A stretch of 64,000 nt of DNA, taken from the NCBI GenBank assembly GCA_944325575.1, contig CALVAR010000001.1, forward strand, positions 124,001-188,000. Direction: 5' to 3'. Both the position numbers and the translations under genes were made by a program. Shown one piece after another: positions 36,278 to 45,104 of the stretch. Numbering within the stretch: position 1 is the first letter of the stretch; each line of letters begins with the position of its first letter. The notes under the pieces were generated by a model. The model worked only from the letters and a program-made list of their open reading frames with translations, was not told the origin of the DNA and made no database searches. This DNA is from Candidatus Gastranaerophilales bacterium (GTDB lineage: Bacteria; Cyanobacteriota; Vampirovibrionia; Gastranaerophilales; Gastranaerophilaceae).

Positions 36278-36991
36278 TCAATTAGCAGATGATTTCATTT
36301 GTTTTGAATTAGACATAGAAAGTTTTATAAAGTTTTTAGCCTCATTTATCGGCACGGCAAACCCGATGCCGATATTTGATATATTATTATCGGGATTGTA
36401 AATTGATTGGCTTATGCCGATTACTTCACCATGAATGTTTATAATCGGACCTCCGGAGTTACCCGGATTAATAGCTGCATCAGTCTGTAGTTTATTTTTT
36501 GCATAATCTATTCTCGATATTATACCCGTTGTCAAAGTATTGTTAAAGCCGAACGGATTGCCTATAGCCAGAACCTTTTGTCCTACTTTGACCTTTTCGG
36601 AATCGCCCAATGATATAACAGGCAAAGGTTTCTTAGCATTGATTTTTATAAGAGCAAGATCATTATCTTTACCCATGACAGAAATTGTCTCACCCTTAAA
36701 CACTTCTCCTGTGGAGATAGTAACCTGCACTGACGGTGCTCCTGAAATCACATGGGAACTAGTCAAGATAACGCCATTAGAATCAATAATACATCCCGTT
36801 CCGCTTGAAAGACCATCCTTTAAGTCAGCTTCAATAAGAACAATAGCCGGTGACATTTTTTCATAAATTTCAGTTATAGTTGCATCCTCGTCATATCTGA
36901 CAACGTTATCCAGGATACCGCATTCAGCCTTTTGAATAGGCGTACAAGCAATAACAATAATAGACACAATCCCCACAAAAACCCTGCGCAT
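36278..36991 (-). CDS. Trypsin-like (HtrA-type) serine protease without PDZ, possible lipoprotein
   Basis: 237 residues. The catalytic triad is complete: H80 in LTSSHVIS, D111 in KDNDLALIKI and S179 in NPGNSGGPI. The N-terminus is hydrophobic with VIAC at 13-16, a plausible lipobox, so it may be anchored by Cys16; cleavage by signal peptidase I is the alternative. The PDZ domain of DegP/HtrA is missing. It converges on the MGMAASQ locus with a one-base gap and may process envelope or exported proteins (inference). Confidence 0.88.
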   Translation of the reverse strand: MRRVFVGIVSIIVIACTPIQKAECGILDNVVRYDEDATITEIYEKMSPAIVLIEADLKDGLSSGTGCIIDSNGVILTSSHVISGAPSVQVTISTGEVFKGETISVMGKDNDLALIKINAKKPLPVISLGDSEKVKVGQKVLAIGNPFGFNNTLTTGIISRIDYAKNKLQTDAAINPGNSGGPIINIHGEVIGISQSIYNPDNNISNIGIGFAVPINEAKNFIKLSMSNSKQMKSSAN

Positions 36992-37125
36992 AAATAACTC
37001 CTCTCATCTCATTTATTCTGTTACGAGAGAATTATTGTTGGAAATTTCAAATAAATTAATACAATATTGGAGAAATAATGCAGTTATAAAAATAAATATG
37101 AAAATAGTAAAACCAATTTATATAA

Positions 37126-37494
37126 CTAATTTTTATTAAATCTGTCAGCAATAAAAGTAAGAAGCTCTAAATCTTCTTTACTGAGATTTTTTGCGATATT
37201 CATAAGTTTTTTTAAATTAATATTGTCACATAATTCTTGTGCAAGCTTTGTAATGGATCTGTCAATATAAAAAGGAGTTGAAGGTTCAGTATCATACTCC
37301 AAAAAATCATCAATACTGCAGTCAAGCACCTTAGCAATCTTTTGCAGGCTGTCTATAGTCGGATTCTTATTGAAACCGCCAAATATCTTTTCTATTGTGC
37401 TTTTAGGTATACCCGTTTCGTCAGCAATTTTCTTAGAGGTATAATTTCTGCTGCGTTTTAATTCATTAAGTCTTTCTTTGCTTAATCTCGGCAT
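37126..37494 (-). CDS. XRE-family transcriptional regulator
   Basis: 122 residues. The N-terminal helix-turn-helix spans about 5-65 (RNYTSKKIADETGIPKSTIE, then IDSLQKIAKVLDCSIDDFLE), typical of Cro/CI-like DNA binding. The C-terminal 50 residues are helical with no sensor domain recognised. It points away from the glycan cluster, and its targets are unknown. Confidence 0.85.
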   Translation of the reverse strand: MPRLSKERLNELKRSRNYTSKKIADETGIPKSTIEKIFGGFNKNPTIDSLQKIAKVLDCSIDDFLEYDTEPSTPFYIDRSITKLAQELCDNINLKKLMNIAKNLSKEDLELLTFIADRFNKN

Positions 37495-37668
37495 TATAGA
37501 TCCTTACAATTTACTATATTATCTTACAATTTTTTTTAATGTTTTACAAAATAATGCTAAAATTTTAATTTTATTTTAAAGATTCTTCGTTATTTAGATA
37601 TTCGTTCTTGCATGTTTCTATTTATAGATATATAATCATTAAGTTATTAAAACAGGGATATTATTTTT

Positions 37669-37863
37669 GTGTACAAAAATCTACTTTTAGAAATGAAAAG
37701 GTTTAAAATGACAAATTCCGAACTTGCAGAACTCCTGCAGATAACTGACGCTGAATTTGAAAAAAGAATTAAAGGCACAAAATCATTCAAATTAAATGAA
37801 GCATTGATAATAAGCAATTTTTTTGCTCAAAAAATTGCCAGCATTGAATATTTATTTAAGTAA
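37669..37863 (+). CDS. Short XRE-like helix-turn-helix protein
   Basis: 64 residues with a GTG start preceded by AGGGA. The whole protein is one small helix-turn-helix: LLLEMKRFKMTNSELAELLQ, then ITDAEFEKRIKGTKSFKLNE and a final helix. It lies directly before the glycosyltransferase cluster and could regulate it, though this rests on position alone. Confidence 0.6.
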   Translation: MYKNLLLEMKRFKMTNSELAELLQITDAEFEKRIKGTKSFKLNEALIISNFFAQKIASIEYLFK

Positions 37864-37887
37864 TTTTATGACTGCGGGTAAAGACAC

Positions 37888-38856
37888 ATGAACGATTGCA
37901 AAGAAGAGAGAAAAACACCTATAACATTTGTTGCGCTTGTCGTTTGCACATGCAAAAGAACAAAGATGCTGAAAGATTGCATTTTATCAGCAAACGAACT
38001 TATTTTACCAAGTGATATAAAAGTTCAGCTAATAGTTATAGACAACGACCCGGAGTGCAGCGCAAGAGAAATTGTAAACGAGAATGCACAGCATATACGG
38101 ATTCCAATCGTCTATGCATCAGAGCCCAGAAGGGGAATTTCAAACGCAAGAAATAAAGGTCTTAAAGAAGCAATCAGAATCGGGGCATCACATATTTTAT
38201 TTTTTGATGATGACGAAATACTAACACCTGATACACTAATTGCCCATATAAATTTATACAACAAAAACAAAACAGCATTGATAAGTTCAGGGCCTACCAT
38301 AAGCAAGTTTGATGAGAAATATCCCGATTATATAAAAAAACACATGGTATTCAAACAAAGAACGACTAAAAAAACCGGAGACATAAGAACAAACTGTGCC
38401 GCAGGGAACGTATTTTTTCCGGTGGCACTTGTAAAAGAGAACGGTTTAAAATTTTCAGACGAATATGTTTTTATGGGAGGCGAAGACGGAGATTTCTTCC
38501 ACAAAGCATCAGAGCTGGGATTTACCATTGTATGGAACAATGAAGCCGTGATATATGAAACAGTTCCGGAGGCAAGAGCAAACATGAAATACATACTAAA
38601 AAAATGCTATTACAACGGTTATGCAGGTGCATATTACAAATTTAAAAATAACAAAAAGATATTAAAAAAGTCCTTTTACATACTTAAAACAATTTTAGTT
38701 TTGTTTGCAAATTTATTTTGCCTGATATTGTCACTATTTTGCGGAACGGTTATGTTTTTTAACACACTGGGGACAGCTGCAAGAACCAAAGGAAAAATAG
38801 ACGGAGCAATAAAAAATACTCCTTACAATTTTTACGAAGAAATATACGGTGAGTAA
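37888..38856 (+). CDS. Family 2 glycosyltransferase with C-terminal membrane helix
   Basis: 322 residues. The GT-A fold is shown by TFVALVVCTCKRTKMLKDCI at the N-terminus, the nucleotide-sugar stretch VIDNDPECS and the metal-binding HILFFDDDEIL. A GGEDGDF motif follows in the acceptor region. Residues about 265-295 are one hydrophobic segment, so the enzyme is probably attached to the inner membrane. It starts the surface-glycan cluster. Sugar and acceptor are unknown. Confidence 0.9.
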   Translation: MNDCKEERKTPITFVALVVCTCKRTKMLKDCILSANELILPSDIKVQLIVIDNDPECSAREIVNENAQHIRIPIVYASEPRRGISNARNKGLKEAIRIGASHILFFDDDEILTPDTLIAHINLYNKNKTALISSGPTISKFDEKYPDYIKKHMVFKQRTTKKTGDIRTNCAAGNVFFPVALVKENGLKFSDEYVFMGGEDGDFFHKASELGFTIVWNNEAVIYETVPEARANMKYILKKCYYNGYAGAYYKFKNNKKILKKSFYILKTILVLFANLFCLILSLFCGTVMFFNTLGTAARTKGKIDGAIKNTPYNFYEEIYGE

Positions 38857-38860
38857 CAAA

Positions 38861-39469
38861 ATGAATATAATTAAATCCTGTCTTTCAAGACTCCTGAGCG
38901 TAAGGATTAAAAATAACGGCAAAAATAATGTAATAAAAATTAGTCCAAAAGCATATTTAAGAAAAGTAAAAATTAAAATATACGGTGATAACAATTATAT
39001 TGAAATAAATAACGGCACATACTTACATAATGTCTATATTAGAATAGGTTTTCCCGACTGTTATGCAGACAACACAAGCCTAAAAATCGGGGAGAATACG
39101 ACATTTAACTCTGCAGATATTCAACTTGGTGAGGATAACAGTTTTATTCATATAGGCAATGATTGCATGTTTTCATTCAATGTAGAGCTATGCTGCAGTG
39201 ACACTCATGCTGTATTAAACAATAATGGAGAAATAAGCAATATAGGGAAGTCGATAATTATAGGCAACCACTGTTGGATTTGTAAAAATGCAAAGATCTT
39301 AAAAAACACTGCAATAGGAAATAACAATATTGTTGCACAGGATAGTATTATAACAAAGGAATTTAAAGATTCCAATCAAATCCTTGGCGGAAATCCCGCA
39401 AAAATACTAAAGGAAAATATAAACTGGTCAAGAAAACGTCCAAACAGCTTTATCCCAAAAAGGAGATAG
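38861..39469 (+). CDS. Hexapeptide-repeat acyltransferase
   Basis: About 202 residues from the ATG at 38861. Isoleucine-led hexapeptide repeats form the left-handed beta-helix (SLKIGENTTFNSADIQLGED, then IGKSIIIGNHCWICKNAKIL). The ending NQILGGNPAKILKENI is typical of the O-acetyltransferase (WbbJ/LacA-like) group. It probably acetylates a sugar in the polysaccharide made by the flanking glycosyltransferases. It is in one run with them. Confidence 0.88.
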   Translation: MNIIKSCLSRLLSVRIKNNGKNNVIKISPKAYLRKVKIKIYGDNNYIEINNGTYLHNVYIRIGFPDCYADNTSLKIGENTTFNSADIQLGEDNSFIHIGNDCMFSFNVELCCSDTHAVLNNNGEISNIGKSIIIGNHCWICKNAKILKNTAIGNNNIVAQDSIITKEFKDSNQILGGNPAKILKENINWSRKRPNSFIPKRR

Positions 39470-39472
39470 AAA

Positions 39473-40306
39473 ATGCCTAAAGTTTCTGTACTAACGCCAA
39501 TGTATAACAGTACACCACAGTATTTAAAAGATCATATAGAATCTATTCTCAAGCAGACCTTCAAAGATTTTGAATACATATTGCTAAATGATTCGCCAGA
39601 TAACAAAAAACTAGAAAAAATTGTTAAATCATACAATGACAACAGGATTATCTACATTGAAAATCCTAAAAACCTCGGCATTGCAGCGTCAAGAAATGTA
39701 TTACTTGAAAAAGCTCAAGGTGAATATATAGCAATGTGTGACCACGATGATGTATCATACCCCGACAGACTTGAAAAAGAAGTTGCATATTTGGACACAC
39801 ATCCTGAAACAGGAGTTGTTTCAAGTAACTTTATCGTAAATTTTAATAAAAGAGATATTAGTAATTATCCGCTAAACAGCTATGATATAAAAACAAATTT
39901 GATTGTAAGAGGCTGTGTAGTTTTGCATACAGCATCAATGATAAGAAAATCCGTACTTGTTAAAAATAATATAGGATGGGAGCCCGAATATGAACCGAGT
40001 GACGATTACAGGTTATGGACAAGACTTATTGATAAAACAGAATTTCATAATATAAAAGAGCCGCTTGTTGTATACCGCGTGCACTCAAATAATACAACAT
40101 TCAGAACTGAAGATAAAATGAAAGCCATGGAAACAAGAATAAAAAATGAATTATACAGAATATACCCTTATACAGCACAATTAAGCAGCAGTTCATCCTG
40201 TATCAAGCTATTCGGAATACTTCCAATAATAAAGAAAAAGGCATATGGGAATAACGTAAAATACCTTTTATTTGGTTTTATACCACTGTTAAAAATTATA
40301 AAATAA
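39473..40306 (+). CDS. Family 2 glycosyltransferase
   Basis: 277 residues. It begins MPKVSVLTPMYNSTPQYLKD, the classic GT2 start, with FEYILLNDSPDN, NLGIAASRNVLLEKA and the metal site MCDHDDVSYPDRLE. The EPSDDYRLW motif is in the acceptor part. No membrane helix is apparent. AGGAG lies just before the ATG, within the previous gene's end. It builds an unknown surface glycan. Confidence 0.93.
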   Translation: MPKVSVLTPMYNSTPQYLKDHIESILKQTFKDFEYILLNDSPDNKKLEKIVKSYNDNRIIYIENPKNLGIAASRNVLLEKAQGEYIAMCDHDDVSYPDRLEKEVAYLDTHPETGVVSSNFIVNFNKRDISNYPLNSYDIKTNLIVRGCVVLHTASMIRKSVLVKNNIGWEPEYEPSDDYRLWTRLIDKTEFHNIKEPLVVYRVHSNNTTFRTEDKMKAMETRIKNELYRIYPYTAQLSSSSSCIKLFGILPIIKKKAYGNNVKYLLFGFIPLLKIIK

Positions 40307-40315
40307 GAAGAGAAA

Positions 40316-41177
40316 ATGTATATAATTAAGATTATTAATGCACAAGTTAATATACTGTATATAAAATTGAAGCTCTTATTTGTAAAAAACAAAAAATTAA
40401 GAACAAGATATAAAAAATTTGCCCTCTATTCAATTTCGAATAAATTAAGCAATTCACTAAAATGGGGAATATCTTATTCTGTATATGACGGCGAAGAACT
40501 GCTGGAAAAATCTCTCAGAAGCATTAGGAAACAGGCCGACTACATAAATGTCGTGTATCAAACTAAATCCTGGTATAAAGAGCCATGTTCCGAAAATTTA
40601 GTTGATGTACTCAATCATTGTAAAAAACTCGGACTTATTGATGAGCTTATAGAATACAAACCTGATTTTCATTTGTCAGCCGGTAAACAAGAGCTAAAAA
40701 AAAGAAATTTGGGATTAAAACATGCTAAAATAGCACATTGCGACTATTTTATGCCAATGGATACAGATGAATTTTATTTTGACACGGAAATTGAAAAAAT
40801 AAAAAGAGAAATTTGTATAAAAAAATATAACAAATTCGTTCTGTCTTCAAAAAATATACAAAAGTCCAACAGAACAATTTGTGCATATACCTAAAAATGC
40901 AGTTACATTATTTTGCAAAATAAACGTATTTTCTAAAATGAAACCGGACAAAAATAATATAATACTTGTGGATCCTACCCGGCAGATACATAGAATATTC
41001 AACAAAAAATATCAAGTATTTTTAGATATTTATATGCACCACTATTCACATCTGAGAAAAGATTTATCGAAAAAATTAAGAAATTCATCTGGCCGAGCAA
41101 CTGAAGCAGTGAAAAAATCAGATAATACAACAATAAAAGTAAAAGATTATTTTAAATTAAATGAAATATTTAAATAA
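40316..41177 (+). pseudogene. Glycosyltransferase broken by a +1 frameshift at an A7 tract
   Basis: Frame 1 runs from the ATG at 40316 (AGAAGAG upstream) to a stop at 40892. It includes WGISYSVYDGEELLEKSLRS and the metal motif FMPMDTDEFYFD. The C-terminal half continues in the next frame: LQKIYKSPTEQFVHIPKNAV onward to 41177. That frame opens only after a stop at 40818, so the shift lies between 40818 and 40892. An A7 run at 40819-40825 is the best site; with one A less the gene would encode about 286 residues. The cause may be a true mutation, a phase-variable tract or a sequencing error. Confidence 0.8.
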
Positions 41178-41218
41178 TAATTCTTTCAATTTAATTTTAT
41201 ATAGTTTATAATCCAAAT

Positions 41219-42631
41219 ATGATTACACAGGAAAAAGCCGTTACACCAACATTTGGAAATGAAATAATCAGCAAGCTTGAATCAATTGCAGGTAGAAATA
41301 ATGTAATATCTGATGCAGAAGGATTGTATGCATACTCATTTGACTGTGCGCATGTACCTTTTTCAAAAAATTACCCCAGAGTCGTTGTATTCCCGCAAAA
41401 TACCGGACAGGTAAGTGAAATATTAAAACTTGCGAACAAACACAGAATACCGGTAATAGAACGAGGTGCAGCTACAAACCACGCAGGCGGCTGCAGTCCT
41501 GTTAAAGGCGGAATAATTCTCCATTTTTCAAAAATGAATAAAATTTTGGAGATTAATAACCAGGATTTAACGTGTAAAGTGCAGCCGGGAGTCGTTGTCG
41601 GTGAACTCCAGCAAGAAGTTTCAAAACTCGGGTTATTTTTTCCTCCGGATCCGTCTAACCTTGCAGTATCCACTGTAGGCGGTGGGGTTGCACTATCTTC
41701 CGGCGGTCCGAGAGCTTTTAAATATGGAACATTTAAAGATTATGTCCTTGATTTGGAAGTTGTTCTAGCAGACGGCAGTGTAATAAGGACAGGGGCTCAG
41801 ACAGTAAAAAATGTTACGGGCTACAACCTTACACAATTGATAGTTGGTTCTGAAGGCACGCTTGCAGTAATAACGGAAGCAACTCTCAGGTTAATTCCAA
41901 AGCCGGAAACTTCAAATGTGCTAATGGCATATTTTAATACTATTGAAGATGCCGTAGACGCTGTAAGCGCTATTATCAACAACCACCTTACCCCTTCTGT
42001 TGTCGATTTAATTGACAAAAAAACAGTACAAACAATTGAGGCATTTTATCCTACAGGCATGTTATGCGACAAAGAAGCTGCACTGCTAATTGAAGTTGAC
42101 GGAGATGACGAATCTGTTAAACATCAGCAGGAAAAAATTATTTCTCTGTGTAAAGAACATAAAGCGGAATATATAGATTGCGCACAGGATGAAACACAAA
42201 AAAACAGAATATGGACATCACGCCGCTCTGCATTTGGCGCATGCGCTCAGCTGGCACCAAATGTAATTACTGAGGATGTAGTTGTTCCACGGTCTAAAAT
42301 AACGGAATTATCTAAGGGAATTATTGAAATAAGTAAAAAATACAACCTAATAACCATGGTAATGGGGCATATTGGCGACGGAAATATTCATCCGAATTTT
42401 GCATTAGACTTACGTGATAAAAAGCAGAAAGACAACTTTGAAAAAGCAAAAGCAGAACTTTTTCGTCTGGCAATAAATCTTGGCGGAACTCTTTCAGGTG
42501 AACATGGTATTGGCTGCCAAAAAGCAAACTTTCTTCCGGCAGCACTTGATAAAACAACGTTGAATTTAATGCTTCAAATAAAGAAAGTTTTTGATCCCAA
42601 TTACATTTTAAATCCTGAAAAAATGTTGTAA
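41219..42631 (+). CDS. glcD: FAD-linked oxidase, GlcD type
   Basis: 470 residues. A PCMH-type FAD-binding domain (about 45-225: PVIERGAATNHAGGCSPVKG, then DPSNLAVSTVGGGVALSSGG and VGSEGTLAVITEATL) is followed by the FAD-oxidase C-terminal domain (MGHIGDGNIHPNF, then GGTLSGEHGIGCQK). This matches glycolate or lactate dehydrogenase subunit D. GlcE and GlcF partners are not adjacent, so the electron acceptor and exact substrate are open. Confidence 0.92.
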   Translation: MITQEKAVTPTFGNEIISKLESIAGRNNVISDAEGLYAYSFDCAHVPFSKNYPRVVVFPQNTGQVSEILKLANKHRIPVIERGAATNHAGGCSPVKGGIILHFSKMNKILEINNQDLTCKVQPGVVVGELQQEVSKLGLFFPPDPSNLAVSTVGGGVALSSGGPRAFKYGTFKDYVLDLEVVLADGSVIRTGAQTVKNVTGYNLTQLIVGSEGTLAVITEATLRLIPKPETSNVLMAYFNTIEDAVDAVSAIINNHLTPSVVDLIDKKTVQTIEAFYPTGMLCDKEAALLIEVDGDDESVKHQQEKIISLCKEHKAEYIDCAQDETQKNRIWTSRRSAFGACAQLAPNVITEDVVVPRSKITELSKGIIEISKKYNLITMVMGHIGDGNIHPNFALDLRDKKQKDNFEKAKAELFRLAINLGGTLSGEHGIGCQKANFLPAALDKTTLNLMLQIKKVFDPNYILNPEKML

Positions 42632-42658
42632 TATATTAAAAACAGCAAGGAGAATAAA

Positions 42659-42982
42659 ATGAAAAATTGTGTAATATATTGTACTGTACCAAATGAATTT
42701 AATGCCAATCTTATTGCAACAACACTGGTAGAAGATAATCTTGCAGCATGTGTAAATATTATTCCTTCCGTTACGTCAATTTACAAATGGGAAGGCATAG
42801 TTCAAACGGATAATGAACTTCTAATGATAATTAAAACTCAGGAAGATAAGTTTTCTGAAATAGAAGCTAAAATTAAGGAATTGCATGAAAATACACTTCC
42901 TGAAATCATTGCACTTCCAATTACACAAGGAAGCCAAGAATACCAGAACTGGATTGTAAAAGAGACATCAGAAGTAAGATGA
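42659..42982 (+). CDS. cutA: CutA-like divalent-cation tolerance protein
   Basis: 107 residues, the family length. Signatures are YCTVPNEFNANLIATTLVED, LAACVNIIPSVTSIYKWEG and ELLMIIKTQEDKF. CutA forms a ferredoxin-like trimer; its role in metal tolerance is debated. AAGGAG precedes the ATG. The next gene begins within its last four bases. Confidence 0.95.
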   Translation: MKNCVIYCTVPNEFNANLIATTLVEDNLAACVNIIPSVTSIYKWEGIVQTDNELLMIIKTQEDKFSEIEAKIKELHENTLPEIIALPITQGSQEYQNWIVKETSEVR

Positions 42983-43806
42983 TAACCCAAGATGAAAAAG
43001 CATACAGCCAAATTTTTGATGAAATGGTATCTTTTTTGCGTTCTCTTGGCATAACCGTAAATACAAAGACCAAAGCAAGAGGACATCAGGGTTTTTACCT
43101 AAAAAACAGAATAGATATTTCTGCAAATATTGATTACAAAAGAAAAATTGAAGTACTTATACACGAATTTACTCACTATATCCATTCAAAAATTGATACG
43201 GATATCCACAAAACACACGGAACGCTTGATAAACTTTTTCCAAATGCTGATATAAAAAAAATTGAGGAAGAACTTCTAAAAGTAACAAGATTTGTTGACA
43301 AAAATAAAGGATACAGCCTTTTAATGCAAAAAAGGCAAGATGCCTGCACTGAGATTAAAAACCTTGATAAGTCAATAAAGGAAACTTATCCTGATTTTAA
43401 ACGCTCATACCCTTATCCGGCTTTTGACAAAATAGTAAAGAAATCAGATGCAAAATATTTGCTAAAATATGACAGAGTAATTGTTAAAACAACTTTTTTC
43501 GGCAAAACAAAAGAATACTCCATAAAAAATATTGATGAGGATTTTCCTGAACTTTCACAGGAAATCAGAACTTACATAAAAATAAAATCAGGACAAAGAG
43601 CCTTAAAGAGAATTTCTTCACGTCTGAACAGACTCGATGCTTATTATAAGAGACCTACAGAACTGTTTGCACGATTTGTAGAGGGGTTATTTATAGATAC
43701 AAACAAAATCTCAGAAATCGCCCCGTATACATATCTTGTTTTTTGCAAAGAGCTTGCCTGCAACAGATACCTCGAACTGGCAGACTTTATTAACAAGTTC
43801 TTTTAA
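42979..43806 (+). CDS. Putative zincin metalloprotein (HExxH)
   Basis: 275 residues, no signal peptide. IEVLIHEFTHYIHSK carries HEFTH at 62-66, a zincin-type zinc site. A second acidic motif, RPTELFARFVEGLF near 235, could supply the third ligand, as in some polyvalent or toxin-associated peptidases. The middle is basic and helical. It is translated from within the end of cutA. Substrate and family are not known to me. Confidence 0.7.
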   Translation: MITQDEKAYSQIFDEMVSFLRSLGITVNTKTKARGHQGFYLKNRIDISANIDYKRKIEVLIHEFTHYIHSKIDTDIHKTHGTLDKLFPNADIKKIEEELLKVTRFVDKNKGYSLLMQKRQDACTEIKNLDKSIKETYPDFKRSYPYPAFDKIVKKSDAKYLLKYDRVIVKTTFFGKTKEYSIKNIDEDFPELSQEIRTYIKIKSGQRALKRISSRLNRLDAYYKRPTELFARFVEGLFIDTNKISEIAPYTYLVFCKELACNRYLELADFINKFF

Positions 43807-43844
43807 AATTTATAAAAATAAAAAAATAATGTATAATTAATAAC

Positions 43845-44456
43845 ATGAAAAAACGTACAATTTGGCTTACGGAATTGATAATTTGGGGATTAATAATATT
43901 CTCTGCAATTTTTGTAAGCATGTTTATATACACAAAAAATATCAGAGAAAAATACACCTACTACGTCTTTTTTAACGATGTAGACGGGCTTATAAAAGGG
44001 TCACCGGTAAAAATTCAGGGATATCAGATAGGATATGTTTCAAACATTTCCATCGTAAATGATGATGTTTTTGTTACCTTCATTATTACTGATAAAGAGA
44101 TAAAAATGCCTGATAACATGACGGCAACAGTCGCTTTTACTGGCATGGGCGGTTCAAAATCGCTTGAATTATTTGTACCTCCCGAAGGTTCAAAAGCAGG
44201 GAATTACATAACAACAATTGAACCGAGGCGTCTTCAGGACTTTTATGTATATCAAAACCAGATTGCAAACAATATAGTTTCAATGACAGCAGCATTTATG
44301 GAACTTGCTGACGAAGATAGAGTAAACTGGTTGAAAAACTTTATAAAAGAGCCTACAATGCTCAAATATATAGGCACAACACTGGATAATGTACAACAAA
44401 AAGAACAATCCTTTATGAACAAAAGGAGCAAAAATGATGATACAAACAAAAAATAA
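43845..44456 (+). CDS. MlaD/MCE-domain membrane protein
   Basis: 203 residues. One N-terminal TM helix (about 8-30) is followed by an MCE domain (about 38-118: DVDGLIKGSPVKIQGYQIGY, then VAFTGMGGSKSLELFVPP) and a helical tail. MCE proteins form periplasmic hexamers that move lipids with an ABC permease and ATPase (MlaE/MlaF). Neither partner is adjacent here. It overlaps upp by 23 bases. Confidence 0.9.
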   Translation: MKKRTIWLTELIIWGLIIFSAIFVSMFIYTKNIREKYTYYVFFNDVDGLIKGSPVKIQGYQIGYVSNISIVNDDVFVTFIITDKEIKMPDNMTATVAFTGMGGSKSLELFVPPEGSKAGNYITTIEPRRLQDFYVYQNQIANNIVSMTAAFMELADEDRVNWLKNFIKEPTMLKYIGTTLDNVQQKEQSFMNKRSKNDDTNKK

Positions 44457-45102
44457 TGTAACAATTGTCAGTCATCCATTATGCGAACATAATCTCGGAG
44501 TCATAAGAGATAAAGATATAAACTCTGACGGTTTTAAAAATTCGATGAAAAGATTGGCAACAATACTTGTCCTTGAAGCAACAAAGAATCTGCCTCTAAA
44601 AGAATATACGGTTCAAACACCTATTACAACTTGCAAAGTAAATAAAATAAGTAATGACTACAAAATTATATTTGCGCCGATATTAAGAGCTGGATTAGCT
44701 ATCTCAGACGTAGCAAGTGAAATTGTGCCTGACGCAAGTATTCAGCACGTAGGAATGTATAGAGATGAGACAACACTTGAACCGGTGTGGTATTATGACA
44801 AAACTCCCGTTAGTTATGAAAATCCGGAAAGAATAAAAGTTTTTATACTTGATCCTATGCTTGCAACTGGAAATTCAGCCCATGCGGCAGTCTCGTTGTT
44901 TCTTAAAAAGGGCATATCCATAGAAAATATGGTATTTGTCTCTATCCTCAGCTCTCCTCAGGGTATTGGCCTTTTGACTAAAGATTTTCCTGATTTAAGA
45001 ATTATAACAGCCAAAATAGATGAAGGACTCAACAACAAAGGTTATATTGTACCGGGGCTAGGCGATGCCGGTGACAGACTGTTCAATACATTCGAGAAAT
45101 AA
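44434..45102 (+). CDS. upp: Uracil phosphoribosyltransferase
   Basis: 222 residues; an ATG three bases downstream is an alternative start. It salvages uracil to UMP using PRPP. Motifs are SHPLCEHNLGVIRD, IFAPILRAGLAI, FILDPMLATGNSAHAAVS (PRPP loop) and the C-terminal YIVPGLGDAGDRLFNT for uracil binding. It is coupled to the MCE gene upstream and followed two bases later by pgeF. Confidence 0.96.
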   Translation: MMIQTKNNVTIVSHPLCEHNLGVIRDKDINSDGFKNSMKRLATILVLEATKNLPLKEYTVQTPITTCKVNKISNDYKIIFAPILRAGLAISDVASEIVPDASIQHVGMYRDETTLEPVWYYDKTPVSYENPERIKVFILDPMLATGNSAHAAVSLFLKKGISIENMVFVSILSSPQGIGLLTKDFPDLRIITAKIDEGLNNKGYIVPGLGDAGDRLFNTFEK

Positions 45103-45104
45103 AT

